Below are positions 38,896 to 50,800 of a DNA stretch of 64,000 nucleotides, one piece after another. The stretch is from Papilionanthe hookeriana x Papilionanthe teres (lineage: Eukaryota > Streptophyta > Magnoliopsida > Asparagales > Orchidaceae): contig CM040428.1 in the NCBI GenBank assembly GCA_022702705.1, positions 91,508,287 to 91,572,286 of the forward strand, in the 5' to 3' direction. Made by a program: the position numbers and the translations under genes. The notes beneath the pieces are model-generated. The model searched no databases and was not told the origin of the DNA. It was given only the letters and a program-made list of their open reading frames with translations. Position 1 is the stretch's first letter, and each line of letters begins with the position of its first letter.

Positions 38896-40200
38896 TGTTG
38901 GCATATTTTTAGGTTGTGTTGTATTTTGAAAAGGGGTCGCCTACAGAAATTATCGCCGAATTTTTAATTTAATTTAAATAAATAATTTGAAAAGTAGTAT
39001 TTGATTTTAAAAATAATTTTTAAATTTGAAGATTTTAAGATATGAAATCAAACCGATCTCACATCCCAAATAGTTTATATAAACGAGCACCGTACCACAA
39101 ACCGTGTATCTATCCCGAAGAATAGGCATCATCGCTCGACGATGGGGCTCGATTAAATAAACTAGAAGATTCAGTGAAATCCGTTTGGTCCGTGAACCAA
39201 TTTTATAAGCCGACAGTTCCCCTGCTTAATATAAATGAATTAAGCGAGGGTTTATATTACTCAGGTTCTTAAAGTTCCCTATAAGGGAAAGCCCCTATAG
39301 TTAATTACATCTTAAATGACGGGAATCATTTAAGAAAACTCTCGATAATGATCAGTGATTCTGCTCTCAAGAATTTCAAAGTTTAAGGTTTTCAAAGGAT
39401 TGAATTTTGGATTTTCAATAGGGAATGGATCAAATTTGGAAGATTTTGTTTTGGGAATTCAAAGGAAGAAAAGTAGTAGAAATTACAGATTCGAAGTGAA
39501 CTTCGATAATTTCCCGACTATCCTATTTGTTTGGCATGAATTTAAGAAGGTCCTAATGTCTATTTAATGTTTTGATTTTGTCAATTTTAATTAATTAGGG
39601 CTTATATTTATATGATAGAATTATACAAACAACCTCGAAGATGTGAGGGTTTATGTCGTATCAGACGACTACGTCGGAATCCTAAGACCGGTTAGGGCTT
39701 AATTTGCAATGCAAATGCCTAACGAAGAGTTGAGGATTTATGTTGCACTAGGCAAACTACCTCGAAGTCCTATGGCTTGGTTATTTAATTCTAAGAAAAC
39801 TTTGCTGAAGTAGACCCGAGTTTTGCTGATGACGATAGCCGTGCTGCCCACCATGCTCCGAGCTCCTTGTTACTCAATTTTTAGGCTCCCAACTGTAAAT
39901 CTAAACGGGGCAGACTTTCCGGAGTGAAGGATCAATAGGCATACTCTCGTAATTGATAACGTAGAGGAGCTTACCGAGATGAGCTCAGGTCAAACTTGAC
40001 GAATTTGGTTCATTAGTGGATTCCCTAGCTAGATTTTAGAACAACTAGCCCAACCGACTTCGAGAAATCCATAAGGTTCAAGAACTAACTCGAAGCTAAT
40101 TGTGGATCGGTTGGATCGAACCAATGCGGTTAGCCGACTACATATGGAGATGACACTTGGCCTATACCTGCTATGTGGTTCCAATGACTTCATTATATTT
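38896..40200 (-). mobile_element. LTR-like region of the tRNA-Arg-primed element (right end uncertain)
   Basis: By position next to the primer-binding site, this should be the 5' LTR of a minus-strand element. It begins (plus-strand view) TGTTGGCATATTTTTAGG and continues with a GGGGTCGCC segment, of a type I recall from large plant Ty3/gypsy LTRs. The far end is not found; 40,200 is only where the character of the sequence changes. An open frame at 39,355-39,567 is most likely chance. The region is repeated at 62,442 onwards. Short segments at its right (39,856-39,894) are shared with 35,661-35,750. Confidence 0.5.
39856..39894. repeat. right partner of the inverted and direct short repeats
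   Basis: 39,856-39,878 is the reverse complement of 35,661-35,683, and 39,870-39,894 is a direct copy of 35,726-35,750. The two matches overlap by nine bases here, so this continuous sequence looks like the source and the left-edge copies look like rearranged derivatives. Confidence 0.85.
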
Positions 40201-40212
40201 GATGGTCGACTA

Positions 40213-40473
40213 TTAGGCTGTCCAAATTTTTGTCTGTATTAGCGCTACACACTTCTTATACTTATCCTGTATTTTTCTATATATATACAACTCATTTTGT
40301 AACTTTTCCTGTAATCCTTGCTTATAAAACGTAGTTTTGGGAGTGAGAGGATTCTTGATATTTTGTTCTACAGTTATGGAATTTGCTTCTCTTAAATGCA
40401 TTTGAGCCATTTCAGCATATTTTTTTCTTCTCTGTCGTATCTCTCTAACTTTTCTCAGCTTCCATTGTGTCAA
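40213..40473 (-). CDS. unrecognised basic 86-residue ORF, doubtful
   Basis: Open frame starting MTQWKLRKVREIRQRRKKY. It is rich in Lys, Arg, Gln and Glu and could form a coiled coil (for example around LQEKLQNELYIYRKIQDK). I do not recognise a family. It lies beyond the LTR-like region of the insertion block. In the second copy (63,750-64,000) the corresponding frame is broken by several one-base differences, at least some of which may be sequence errors. It could be a fragment of a transposon protein or chance coding. No promoter or partner gene is visible. Confidence 0.2.
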   Translation of the reverse strand: MTQWKLRKVREIRQRRKKYAEMAQMHLREANSITVEQNIKNPLTPKTTFYKQGLQEKLQNELYIYRKIQDKYKKCVALIQTKIWTA

Positions 40474-41375
40474 TAAGGTTCTAGATTAACCAATGGACAG
40501 ACCATAGTCCAAAACCAACCTTTGAAAATATCACAAGCATTATTGATGATAAGCAAGAAGTATTTGAATTGTTGAGGAACTTCATAATGAGGTTTTAGAA
40601 GAAAATACTTTAGGTGAAACATTTGGAATCAGCTGCACTTACTCGAGATCTTAGAGAAGCACCATTTTGCTACATCTTTGGTTTGTGGTAATCGAAAATT
40701 TTGGCCAAATTGTTGGAACTCATAGCCATGCCAATGATGAAGAGTACAACTGTGAGATAGTTATGTTGACTTAAAGTGGACCGAAGAACATTGTCTTGGT
40801 GGGGAGATTTCAGTTATTTCTACGTACTAGCAAAGTACCCCAAAGTTACATAAGGTTCACAACAATGCTTCTAGCACCATTGAACCCATTGTTTGATGAG
40901 GTTAGCTCAAAATCAGGATGATAAGTCATCATACGTGTGAAATTTACATATGCTTAGTTTTGCTTTAGATCAGTCTTTTTATACCTAAATGCATGTGATT
41001 TATGGGATGTCATTATCCTATTGAATTTGAATTTTGATCGTGTTAGTGAGATGGATTTTTAAGCAAATTCTAGTAGAAAACTTTCACAACTAAGTTTAAG
41101 ATCCATTCAAGCAAGTTGTGGCACAATTAGCTCAATTTATAGGATTACATAGGCACAATGTCTGATGCCTGTGCATAAGACCTAACACCTAGCCGTTCAA
41201 GAATATAGAAGATAGAGTTGAAGCACCCAAACTTGGCCCACTCGTACATAAAGGCTAGTGCCAGATGCTATAAGAGCCTAAATGCCAACATTTAACCCAA
41301 CACCCAGTCGTTAGTGTAGTGTCTAGGTGCCGAATGAAGTAAAGCCACAACTAGAAATAGAGAGCTCAACTCTTA
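40474..41375. other. unassigned single-copy sequence in the insertion block
   Basis: About 0.9 kb with ordinary base composition, no satellite and no open frame of note. Short stretches resemble degenerate coding sequence, but I could not place them in a family. The second copy of the block is cut by the window end before reaching this part. Confidence 0.5.
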
Positions 41376-41558
41376 GGGCCTGTTTGGGACTGCTTATTGG
41401 TACGTTTGTGTTTTGAGTTCGAGACATTTGTTTCGTGCGTTTCACCTGCTTATCCACAAATGCCGCTCACGTTTTATTATTTACGCGGTTGCGGGCTCGA
41501 CCCCTCGGCCCGCATTCTTACCTTCTGGAGTTACGCACTTAACCTTCTCCTTCTTCGC
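41376..41558. mobile_element. GC-rich end of the insertion block, possible DNA-transposon terminus
   Basis: The segment begins GGGCCTGTTTGGGACTGC, which resembles the outer ends of many plant hAT-type elements and MITEs. It becomes GC-rich (GGTTGCGGGCTCGACCCCTC) before meeting satellite at 41,559. No matching inverted end is found nearby, so it would be truncated. The open frame running from here into satellite (41,397-41,792) is a chance fusion. Confidence 0.3.
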
Positions 41559-42292
41559 TTGACCATTGGGTCAGAGGGTTTGTCATTGGGTCGAAATAAC
41601 AATTTTGATAAAGTTAACTTTTGGGTCAAAAGTTTACTAATTGGGTCTATTGGGCGGTCATTAGGTAAAAAATTGACTATTTTGACCAAAATTGACTTCT
41701 TAGTCAAAAGTCGACCTATTGGTCCAATGTGTTGGTCATTATGTCAAAAATTAATTATTTTGATCAAAATTGACTTTTTGGTTAAAAGTTGACATTTTGG
41801 GTCAATGAGGTGGTCATTAGATAAAAAATTAACTATATTAACCAAAATTAACTTTTTGGTCAAAAGTTAACCTATTGTGTCAATGGGTTGCTCATTGTGT
41901 CAAGGATTGAATATCTTGACTAAAGTTAACTTTTTGATCAAAAGTTGACCTATTGGGTCATTGGGTAAAGGATTGACCATTTCGATCGAAGTCAGCCTTT
42001 TTGCCGTAGATTAACTTATCGGGCCAAAAATTGCTCATTATGTCAAAAAATAACTATTTTGGTCAAAGGTCGACCTATTAGGTCTACGGGTCAGGTCATC
42101 GGGGTCAAGGATCGACCATTATGACCAAACTAGACTTTTGGTCAAACGTTGACCTATTAGGTTAATGGGTTGGTCATTGGGTTAGAAATTGACCATTTTA
42201 ACAAAACATGACTTTTTGGTTAAAAGTTCACTTTTTAAGTTAATGAGCTGGTCAATAGGTCAAAAATTATCAATTTTAATAAAAGTTCACTA
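41559..42292. repeat. satellite, continuation of the interrupted HOR
   Basis: Resumes at the HOR position where the left side stopped: GGGTTTGTCATTGGGTC, then AATTGGGTCTATTGGGCGG, then the HOR start landmark GTCATTATGTCAAAAATTAA (last bases AATT) at 41,735. It then follows the first ~550 bp of the HOR. It is more diverged than copies 1-6. It ends inside the segment GATAAAAGTTCACTA, where the mitochondrial fragment begins. Confidence 0.9.
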
Positions 42293-42682
42293 TGGCCGAC
42301 TTTCGTCTCTGTTCGACCGCCTGTCTCACGACGAGCAAGCTTATACCATTACGCTCACGAGCAGTAATCAACGCTCGAGCCTACCTTCGCACACCTCCGT
42401 TACTCTTTAGGAGGCATCCGCCCAGCATAAACTACCCACCTACGCAGTGTCCTGCCACCCCCCCGGATGATCGGTGCGGCGGTTAGGCATCCTTAGACGA
42501 AAGAGTGGTCTTTCAGGATTGGTCGTTGTGTGTCACCACCTCCCACCTATCCTACACATTCGATCAAGGTTGTCACTGCGAAGCTATTGTCAAGGTGCAC
42601 GGGGTCTTACCATCTAACCGTTCGTACTCCGCATCTTCACAGAGAATTCAATTTCACCGGGTCCATGTCGGAGACAGCGGGG
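42293..42682 (-). pseudogene. nuclear copy of a mitochondrial 26S rRNA fragment
   Basis: About 390 GC-rich bases that read, on the minus strand, as part of a bacterial-type large-subunit rRNA: the domain V region, by memory roughly E. coli 23S 2,010-2,400. Recognisable blocks (plus-strand view) are CTCCGTTACTCTTTAGGAGG at ~42,397, AAACTACCCACC at ~42,429 and GCATCTTCACAG at ~42,631. The intervening segments (TTAGGCATCCTTAGACGAAA; CTACACATTCGATCAAGG) fit plant mitochondrial rrn26 as I recall it, rather than plastid 23S. It is a fragment with small changes and is flanked on both sides by satellite, so it cannot function. Satellite on both sides belongs to neighbouring HOR positions, with about 60 bp missing. 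Three overlapping open frames here are shadows. Confidence 0.85.
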
Positions 42683-43930
42683 TTGGTCATTGGGTCAAGA
42701 TTGACCATTTTGACCAAAGATGATTTTTCGGTCAAAAGTTGACCTATTGGGTCAAAAGTTGGTCATCGGGTCAATGATCGATCGTTTTGACAAAAGTTGA
42801 CTTTTTGGTCAGAGATTGGCTTAGTGGGTCAATAATTGGTCATTAGGTTAAAAATTGATTATTTTGACTAAAGTTGTCTTTTTTGTCAAAAGTTGACCTA
42901 TTAGGTCAATGGGTTCCTCATTCGGTCAAGGATTGACCATTTTAACAAAAGTTGACTTTTTGGTCAGAGAATGACTTATTGGGTCAGTAATTGGGCATTA
43001 GGTCAAAATCGAGCATTTCGACAAAATTGAATTATTGGTCAAAAGTTACCCATTGGGTGGCCATTGTGTCAGAAATTGACCATTTTGACCAAAGTTAACT
43101 TTTTGGTCAAAAGTTGACCTATTTTGTCAATGAGTTCGTAATTGGGTCAAGAATTGACCATTTCGACCAAAGATGACTTTTTGGTCAAAAGTTGACCTAT
43201 TGGGTCAATGGGTTGGTCATCGAGTCAAAAAATGATCATTTTGACTAAAGTTGACTTTTTGGTTAAAAGTTGACCTATTGGGTCAATGGGTAGTCATTAA
43301 GTCAAAAATTGACTATTTTGACCAAAATTGAATTTTTGGTCAAAAGTCAATCCATTACGCCGACGGGCTGTACATGGGTCAAAAATCGACAATTTGACCA
43401 AAGTCGACTTTTTGGTCAAAAGTCGACATATTCGGTTAATGAGTCGGTCATTGGGTTAATGATTGATCATTTTGGCTAAAGTTGACTTTTTGGTTTAAAG
43501 ATGCCCTATTGGGTAAATGGGTCAGTCATTGGGTCGAAATCGACGATCTTCGACCAAAGTCGATTTTTGATCAAAAGTCGACATATTGGGTAAATGTGCG
43601 GCATTATGTCAAAAATCGACTATTTTCACCAAAATCGATCTTTTGCTCAAAAGTTGACCTATTGATCAATGGGTCAGTCATTTTGTCAAGGTTTCGACCA
43701 TTTTGACCAAAGTCGCTTTTTGGTCAAAAGTCGACTTATCGGGTCAATGGGTCATTATCGGGTCAAGGGTTGATCATTTTAACCAAAGATGACTTTTTGG
43801 TCAGCTGATTGACTTATTGGGTCAATAGTTCATCATTAGATCAAATTTGACTATTTTGACCAAAAATTAAATTTTTCGGCCAAAAGTCGGCTACATTGGG
43901 TCAACGAGGTAGGTCATTGGGTTAGAAGCG
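42683..43930. repeat. satellite, diverged but HOR-collinear
   Basis: Follows HOR positions ~600 to ~1,850 in order. Examples are the GAGTTCGTAATTGGGTCAAG segment at ~43,132, the CCATTACGCCGACGGG segment at ~43,351 and the GATGCCCTATTGGG segment at ~43,500. From ~43,330 onward, TTGAC is often written TCGAC. No gene. Confidence 0.85.
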
Positions 43931-45880
43931 GACCATTTTACTAAAGTTGATTTTTTGGTCAAAAGTTGGCTTATTTGGTCAATGAGCTAGTAATTGAGTC
44001 AAGAATTGGCCATTTTGACCAAAGATGACTTTTTGGTCAAATGTTGTCCTATTGTGTCAATGGGTTGGTCATTTGGTCAGAAATTGATCACTTTTACAAA
44101 AGTTGACTTTTTGGTCAAAAGTTGACCAATTGGGTCAATGGGTGGTCATTAGGTCAAAAATTGACTATTTTGACCCAAATAGACTTTTTGGTCTAAAGTT
44201 AACCTATTGGGTCAATGGATTTATCATTGGGTCAAGGATCGACCATTTTGACTAAACTCGACTTTTTTGTACGAGATCGCTTATTGGGTCAATAATTGGT
44301 CATTAGGTTAAAAATTGACAATTTTGACCAAAGATGAATTTTTGGTCAAAAGTTAACCCATAGGGTGAACGAGGTAGTCATTGGGTCATAAATTGTCGAT
44401 TTTCACCAAAGTTAACTTTTTGGTCAAAAGTTTACCTATTTGGTCAATGAGTTGGTAGTTCGGTCAAGAATTGACCATTTTTACCAAGGGTGACTTTTTT
44501 GTCAAAAGTTGACCTATTGGGTCAATGGAATGGTCATTTGGTCAAAAATTGATCATTAAGACCAAAGTTGACTTTTTGGTCAAAAGTTGACAATTAGGTT
44601 AATGGGTGGTCGTTAGGTAAAAAATTGACTATTTTGACCAAAATTGACTTTTTGGTCAAAAGTTCACTTATTGGGTCAATGGGTTGGTCTTTGGGTCAAG
44701 GATCGGCCATTTTGACCAAAGTTGACTTTTGGTCGAGATAGTACTTATTTGGTCAACAATCGGTCATTAATTCAAAAATCGCTATTTTGTCGAAAATTAA
44801 CATTTTGGTTAAAAGTTGACCTATAAGGCCAACGAATTGGTCATTGAGTCAAGGATTGACCATTTTAACCAAAGTTATCTTTTTGACCAAAAGTTGACCT
44901 ATTGGGTCAATGGGTTGGTTATTGGGTCAGAAATTGACTATTTAAACTAAAGTTTACCTTTTTTTGTCAAAAGTTGACCTACTGGGTCAATGGGGTGGTT
45001 GTTAGGTTAAAAATTGACTAATTTGACAAAAATTTACTTTTTTGTCAAAGGTTGACTAATTGGGTGGGTATGTCAATGTATCAAGGATTGACCATTTTAA
45101 CCACGATCGACATTTTGGTCAAAAGTCGACCGCATTCGATCAATCGGGGTGGTCATTATGTCAAAAATTGACTATTTTGACTAAATTTGACTTTTTGGTC
45201 AGAAGTTGACCTATTGGGTCAATGGGTTGGTCATTTGGTCAGAATTAACAATTCTGACCATAGTTGTTTTTTTAGTAAAAAGTTAACCTATTGGGTCAAT
45301 GGGTTGGTCATCGGGTCAAGGGTTGACCATTTTGAACAAAGTTGATCTTTTGGTCAGAGATTGACTTATTAGGTCAATATTGGTCATTAGGTCAAAAATT
45401 GGCTATTTTAACCAAAATTGTCTTTTTGGTCAAAACTTGTCTTATTAGGTCAAAGGGTCAGTCATCGGTTGAAATCGACAATTTTGACCAAACTTGACTT
45501 TTTGGTCAAAATTCGACCTATCGGTCTATCAGGTGGTCATTAGGTGAAAAATTTACAATTTAGACCAAAATCGACTTTTTCGTCAAAAGTTTACCTATCG
45601 TGGACATTAGGTTAAAGATCGACCATTTCGACCATACGACTTTTCGTCAAAAGCTGACCTATCGGGTCAATGGTCGGTCATCGGTCATCGATCGACCATT
45701 TTAACCAAAGTCGATTTTTTGTCGGAGATCGTCTTATTGGGTCAATAATCGCACATGAGGTCAAAAATCGACTATTTTGACTAAAATTGAATTTTAGGTT
45801 AAAAGTCAATCTATCGGGTCAATGGGGCGGTCATTAGGTCGAAATCGACCATTTCGACCAAAGTCGACTTTTTGTCAAAA
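43931..45880. repeat. satellite, extra monomers not in the standard HOR
   Basis: About 1.95 kb of the same 78-bp monomer family, inserted between segments that are adjacent in the standard HOR. Monomers such as GTCAAAAGTTGACCTATTGG remain clear, but the landmark order is lost. No gene. Confidence 0.8.
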
Positions 45881-47800
45881 GTCGACATATTGGGTCATTG
45901 AGGTGGTCATTAGGTAGAAAGTCGACTATATCGACCAAAATTAATTTTTTGGTCAAAAATCGACTCTATTGTTTCAACGAGTTCATTGTGTCAAGGATTT
46001 ACTATTTTGACTAAAGTTCACATTTTGGTCAAAAGTTGATTTTTTGGGTCAATGGGTTGGTCACTAAATTGACTATTTTGACCAAAGTTAACTTTTGATC
46101 AAAAGTTGACCTATTGTGTTAATGGGTTGGTCATTGGGTCAGAAATTGACCATTTTAACCAAACTTGACTTTTTGGTCAAAAGTTGACTTACTAGGTTAT
46201 GGGGTGATCATTTGGATCAAAATTTATAATTTTGACCAAAATTAACTTTTTGGTAAAAAGTTAACCTACTAGGTAAATGGGTTGGTCATTGGGTCATGGA
46301 TTGACTATTTTAGCCAAAGTTGATTTTTTGGTCAAAAGTTGACCTATTGGATCAATGGTTTAATCATCGAGTAAAAGATCGACAATTTCAACCAAAGTCG
46401 ATTTTTGAAGAGAGATTAACTTATTGGGTCAATAATTGTCATTCGGTCAAAATATGAACATTTTGACCAAAATTTAATTTTTTAGTCAAAAAGTCGATCC
46501 ATTGGGTCAATTAGTGGTCATTATGTTCGAAATCGACCATTTTAACCAAACTTTACTTTTTGTCAAAAGTCGACTTATCGGGTAAATGGGTCGATCATTA
46601 GGTCGAAATCGACAATTTTGAGCAAACTTGATTTTTTTATCAAAAGTCGACTTATTGGATCAATCGGGAGTCATTAAGTAAAAAATCGATCGTTTTGACC
46701 AAAATCGACTTTTCGTCAAAAGTCGACTTATCGGGTCAATGGGTTGCTCAATGGGTCATGGATCGATCACTTTGACCAATGTTGCCTTTTTTGGTGAAAA
46801 GTCGACCTATTATGTCAATCGACTGTTATCGGTCAAGGACTGATCATTTTGACCAAAGTTTACTTTTTAGTCAAAAGTTAATCAATTTAGTCAAGGGCTG
46901 GTCATTGGGTCAAGAATTGACAATTTTGACCAAAGTTGACTTTTTTGTCAAAGATTGACTTATTAAGTCAATAATTGGTCAATAGGTCAACAATTGATTA
47001 TTTTGACCAAAATTAAATTTTTGGTCAAAAGTTTACCCGTTGGGTCAATGGTGTTATCATTGTGTTAGAAATTGACCATTTTGACCAAAGTTGACTTTTT
47101 GGTCAAAAGTTGATTTATTGGGTCAATGGGTAGGTCATTGGGTCAAGGATCGACCATTTCGACCAAAGTTTACTTTTCGATTAGTAGCTCGACTTATCGG
47201 TCAATAATTGGTCAATAGGTCAAAATTAACTATTTTGACCAAAATTGATTTTTTGGTCAAAAGTTGACCTATTAGGTTAATGGGTTGGTCATTGGGTTAA
47301 GGATTGATCATTTTGACGAAAGTTGACTTTTTGGTCAAAAGTCGACTCTATCGGGATAATGGGTTGGTCGGTTGTTCAAGGATCGACCATTTTTACCAAA
47401 GTCGACTTTTCGGTTTAAGATCGACTTATTGGGTCAATAATCGGTCATTAGGTCAAAATTGATTATTATGACCAAAATTGAATTTTGGTCAAAAGTTGAC
47501 CCGTTGGGTCAATGGGGTGGTCATTATGTCATAAATTGACCATTTTGACCAAATATGATTTTTTGGTCAAAAGTCGACCTATTTCGACTCAATGAGTGGT
47601 ACAAGTAGTAAGAATCGACAATTTGCCAAAATTGACTTTTTGATCAAAAGTCTGACCTATCGGATTAATGGGTTGGTCATCGGTTTAATGATCGACCATT
47701 TTGCTAAAGTCGACTTTTTTGTTAAAAGTTGACCTATCTGGATCAATGAGTTCGTCATCGGGTCGAAATCGTCCATTTCGACCAAAGTCGACATTTTGGT
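45881..47800. repeat. satellite, second HOR-collinear stretch
   Basis: Landmarks follow HOR ~1,900-4,000 in order: GTCATTAAGTAAAAAATCGA at ~46,671, CCCGTTGGGTCAATGGTGTT at ~47,036, and the TGAGTGGTACAAGTAGTAAG segment at ~47,593 that stands where other copies have TGAGGTGGTCTAAAATTGAC. Many T-to-C changes are present. No gene. Confidence 0.75.
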
Positions 47801-50800
47801 TAAAAGTCGACCTACTGAGTCAATGCGTGGTCATTAAGTCGAAATCGATTATTTTGACCAAAAATCGAATTTTTGGTCAAAAGTCGACATGTTGGGTCAA
47901 TGGCGTCGGTCATCTAGTCTCAGCTTGATCATTTTGACCAAAGTTATCTTTTTGGTCAAAAGTCGATTCATCAGTCAATGGTTTGATCATTGGGTCAAAG
48001 ATCGACCATTTTGGTCAAAGTTGACTTTTGGTCGGAGATTTGAGTTATTAGGTCAATAATCGGTCATTAGGTCAGAAATTGACTATTTTGACTAAAATTG
48101 AATTTTTTGTAAAAAGTTGACCGAATGGGTCAACGAGGTGGTCATTGGGTCAGAAAATGACCATTTTGACCAAAGTTGACTTTTTAGTCAAAAGTTAACC
48201 AATTTGGTCATTTCGATGGTAATTAGGTCAAGATTCGACCATTTCGAGCAAAGATGACTTTTGGTCAAAAGTTGAAACATCGAGTCAATAGGTCGATCAT
48301 CAGGTCAAAAAATCGACCATTTTAAATAAAGTCGACTTTTTGTCAAAACTTGATTTATCAGTCAATGGGTGGTCATTAAATCAAAAAATGATTATTTTGA
48401 CCAAAATTTAATTTTTTGTCAAAATCGACCCATCGAGCAATAATCGGGTGATCATAGGTTCAAAATCGATAATAAGACCGAAATCGATTTTTTGTCAAAA
48501 GTCGATCTCATCGGGTTAATGGGTCGGTCATCTGGTCAATGATCGACCATTTTGGTTAAGGTCGAGTTTTTAGTTAAAACTTGACCTATCGGGTCAATGG
48601 GTCGGTTCTGGGTCAAAAATTCGATCATTTTCGACCAAAGTTAACTTTTTGGTCAAAAGTCAATCTATCGGGTTAATGTGGCGGTCATTAGGTCAAAAAT
48701 TGACTATTTTGACAAAAATTGACATTCTAGTGAAAAGTTGACTTTTGTAGATCAATGAGTTGGTCATTATCGGTCAAGGTTTAACCATTTTGACCAAAGT
48801 TGTCTTTTTGCGCAAAAGTCGACCTATCGAGTATTCGTCTGGGTCATCGGGTCAACGATCGACCATTTCACCAAAGTCAATTTTTGGTCGAGATTAACTT
48901 ATCGGGACAATAATCGGTCTTTGAAGTTAAGATTGACTATTTTGACCAAAATTAAATTTTAGGTCAAAAGTCGATCTATGTAGTTCAATGGGGTCGTCAT
49001 CGAGTCGAGATCGACTCATTTTGACAAAAGTTAGTTTTTGGTCAAAAGTTGAACTATCTGGTCAATGAGTTGGTAATTGGGTAAAGACTTGATCATTTTA
49101 ACCAAAGATGACATCTTGGTCAAAAGTTGACCTATTGGGTCAATGGGTTGATCATTGGGTCAAAAATTAACATTTTTAACCAAAGTTTACTTTTGATCAA
49201 AAGTTGACTTATGGGATCAATGGGTAGTCTTTAGGTCAAAAATTAGTTATTTTGACCAAAAATATCTTTTTGGTCAAAAGTTGACCTATTGGATCAATGG
49301 GTTCGTCGTTGGGTCAAGGATTGACCATTTTGACTAAAGTTAACTTTTTGGAAAGAGATTGACTTATTGGGTCAATAATTGGTCATTAGGTAAAAAATCG
49401 ATCGTCTATTAAAATCGAATTTTTGGTCAAAAGTTAACCCATCGGTCAACGAGGTGGTCATCGGGTCATAAATTAACCATTTCGACAAAAGTTGACTTTT
49501 TGGTCAAAGGTCGACATATTTGGTCAATGAGTTAAGTAATTCGGTCAAGAATCGACGATTTTGATCAAAGATGACTTTTGGTCGAAAGTCGGTCTATTCG
49601 GTCAATGGCTTGGTCGTTGGGTCAAAAATTGACGATTTTCACCAAAGTTAACTTTTTGGTCAATAGTTGACTTATTGGGTTAATGGGTTGGTCATTGGGT
49701 CAATGACTGATCATTTTGGCTAAGGTTGACTTTTGGGTTAAAACTTGACCTATTGGTCCAATGTATTGGTCATTGGGTCAGAAATTGACCATTTTGAGAA
49801 AAGTTATTTTTTGTCAAAAGTTGACATATTGGGTCAATGGGTGGTCATTAGGTCAAAAATTAACAATTTTGACCAAAATTGACTTTTAGTCATAAGTTGA
49901 CCTATTGGGTCAATGAGTCGGTCATTAGGTCAAAAATCGGCAATTTTGATAAAAGTCGACTTTTTAGGTCAATGGGTTGGTCATTGTGTCGAAATTAACC
50001 ATTTTAACTAAAGTTAACTTTTTAGTCAAAAGTCGACCTATTGGGTCTATTTGGTAGACATTATGTTAAAAATTGTCTACTTTGACCAAAATTGACTTTT
50101 TGGTCAAAAAGTCGACCCGTTTGGCCAATGAGTTGGTTATTATGTAAAAAATCAATCATTTCGACCAAAATTGTCTTTTTTTTCAAAGGCAGACCTATCG
50201 AGTCGTTGGGTGAAAGATCGATTCATTTCGACATAGCTTGAATTTTGGTCAAAATTCGACCTATTAGGTCAATGGGTTAACTATTGGGTCAAGGATTGTC
50301 AATTTTGACCAAAGTCGAGTTTTTGGTCGAGATCGACTTATCGGGTCAATAATCGGTCATTAGGTCAAAAATCGACTATTTTGAATCGCTTCAACTGGGT
50401 GGTCAAAAGTTGATCTATCAGGTCAATGGGTGGTCATCGAGTCAAAAATTAATCATTTCGACTAAAGTTAACTTTTCGGTCAAGAGTCGACCTATTAACT
50501 ATTTTGACCAAAATTTACTTTTCGGTCAAAGGTGTCCTATCGGGTCAATGGGTTTGTCAGCTGGGTCAAGGATCGACCATTTTGACCAAAGTTGACTTTT
50601 GGTCGAGATCGACTTATTGGGTCAATAATTAGTCATTAGAGTCAAAATGACTATTTTGAACAAAATTAAATTTTTGTTCAAAAGTTAACACATTGTTCAA
50701 CTGAGGTGATCATTGGGTCGAAATTGACCATTTTGACCAAAGTTGACTTTTTGGTCAAAAGTTCACCTATTGGATCAATGAGTTGGTAATTGGGTCAAGA

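Larger units (their letters stand above)
35636..41558. mobile_element. composite transposon-derived insertion within the satellite
   Basis: A 5.9-kb block of non-satellite DNA splits one HOR copy almost to the base: satellite on the left stops at the point where satellite on the right resumes. It is not one simple element. A Ty1/copia 3' end lies on the plus strand near 36,141-36,599. A tRNA-Arg primer-binding site with LTR-like DNA lies on the minus strand from 38,873 rightwards. The remainder is unassigned, with a short GC-rich end. The left 4.8 kb is present again from 59,180 to the window end. I infer nested or rearranged retroelements; the outermost element is not identified. Confidence 0.8.

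Noticed and set aside
35661..39878. The 23-bp inverted repeat as terminal inverted repeats of a 4.2-kb DNA transposon
   Set aside because: The arms are not at the satellite junction, the right arm lies inside LTR-like sequence, there is no flanking target duplication, and no transposase is visible.
41397..41792. 131-codon open frame, the longest in the window
   Set aside because: It fuses the GC-rich tail of the insertion block with satellite across a junction; the second half is the usual repeat peptide.
42189..42742. Overlapping plus-strand open frames of 64-73 codons
   Set aside because: They lie on the antisense strand of the mitochondrial rRNA fragment and run into satellite.
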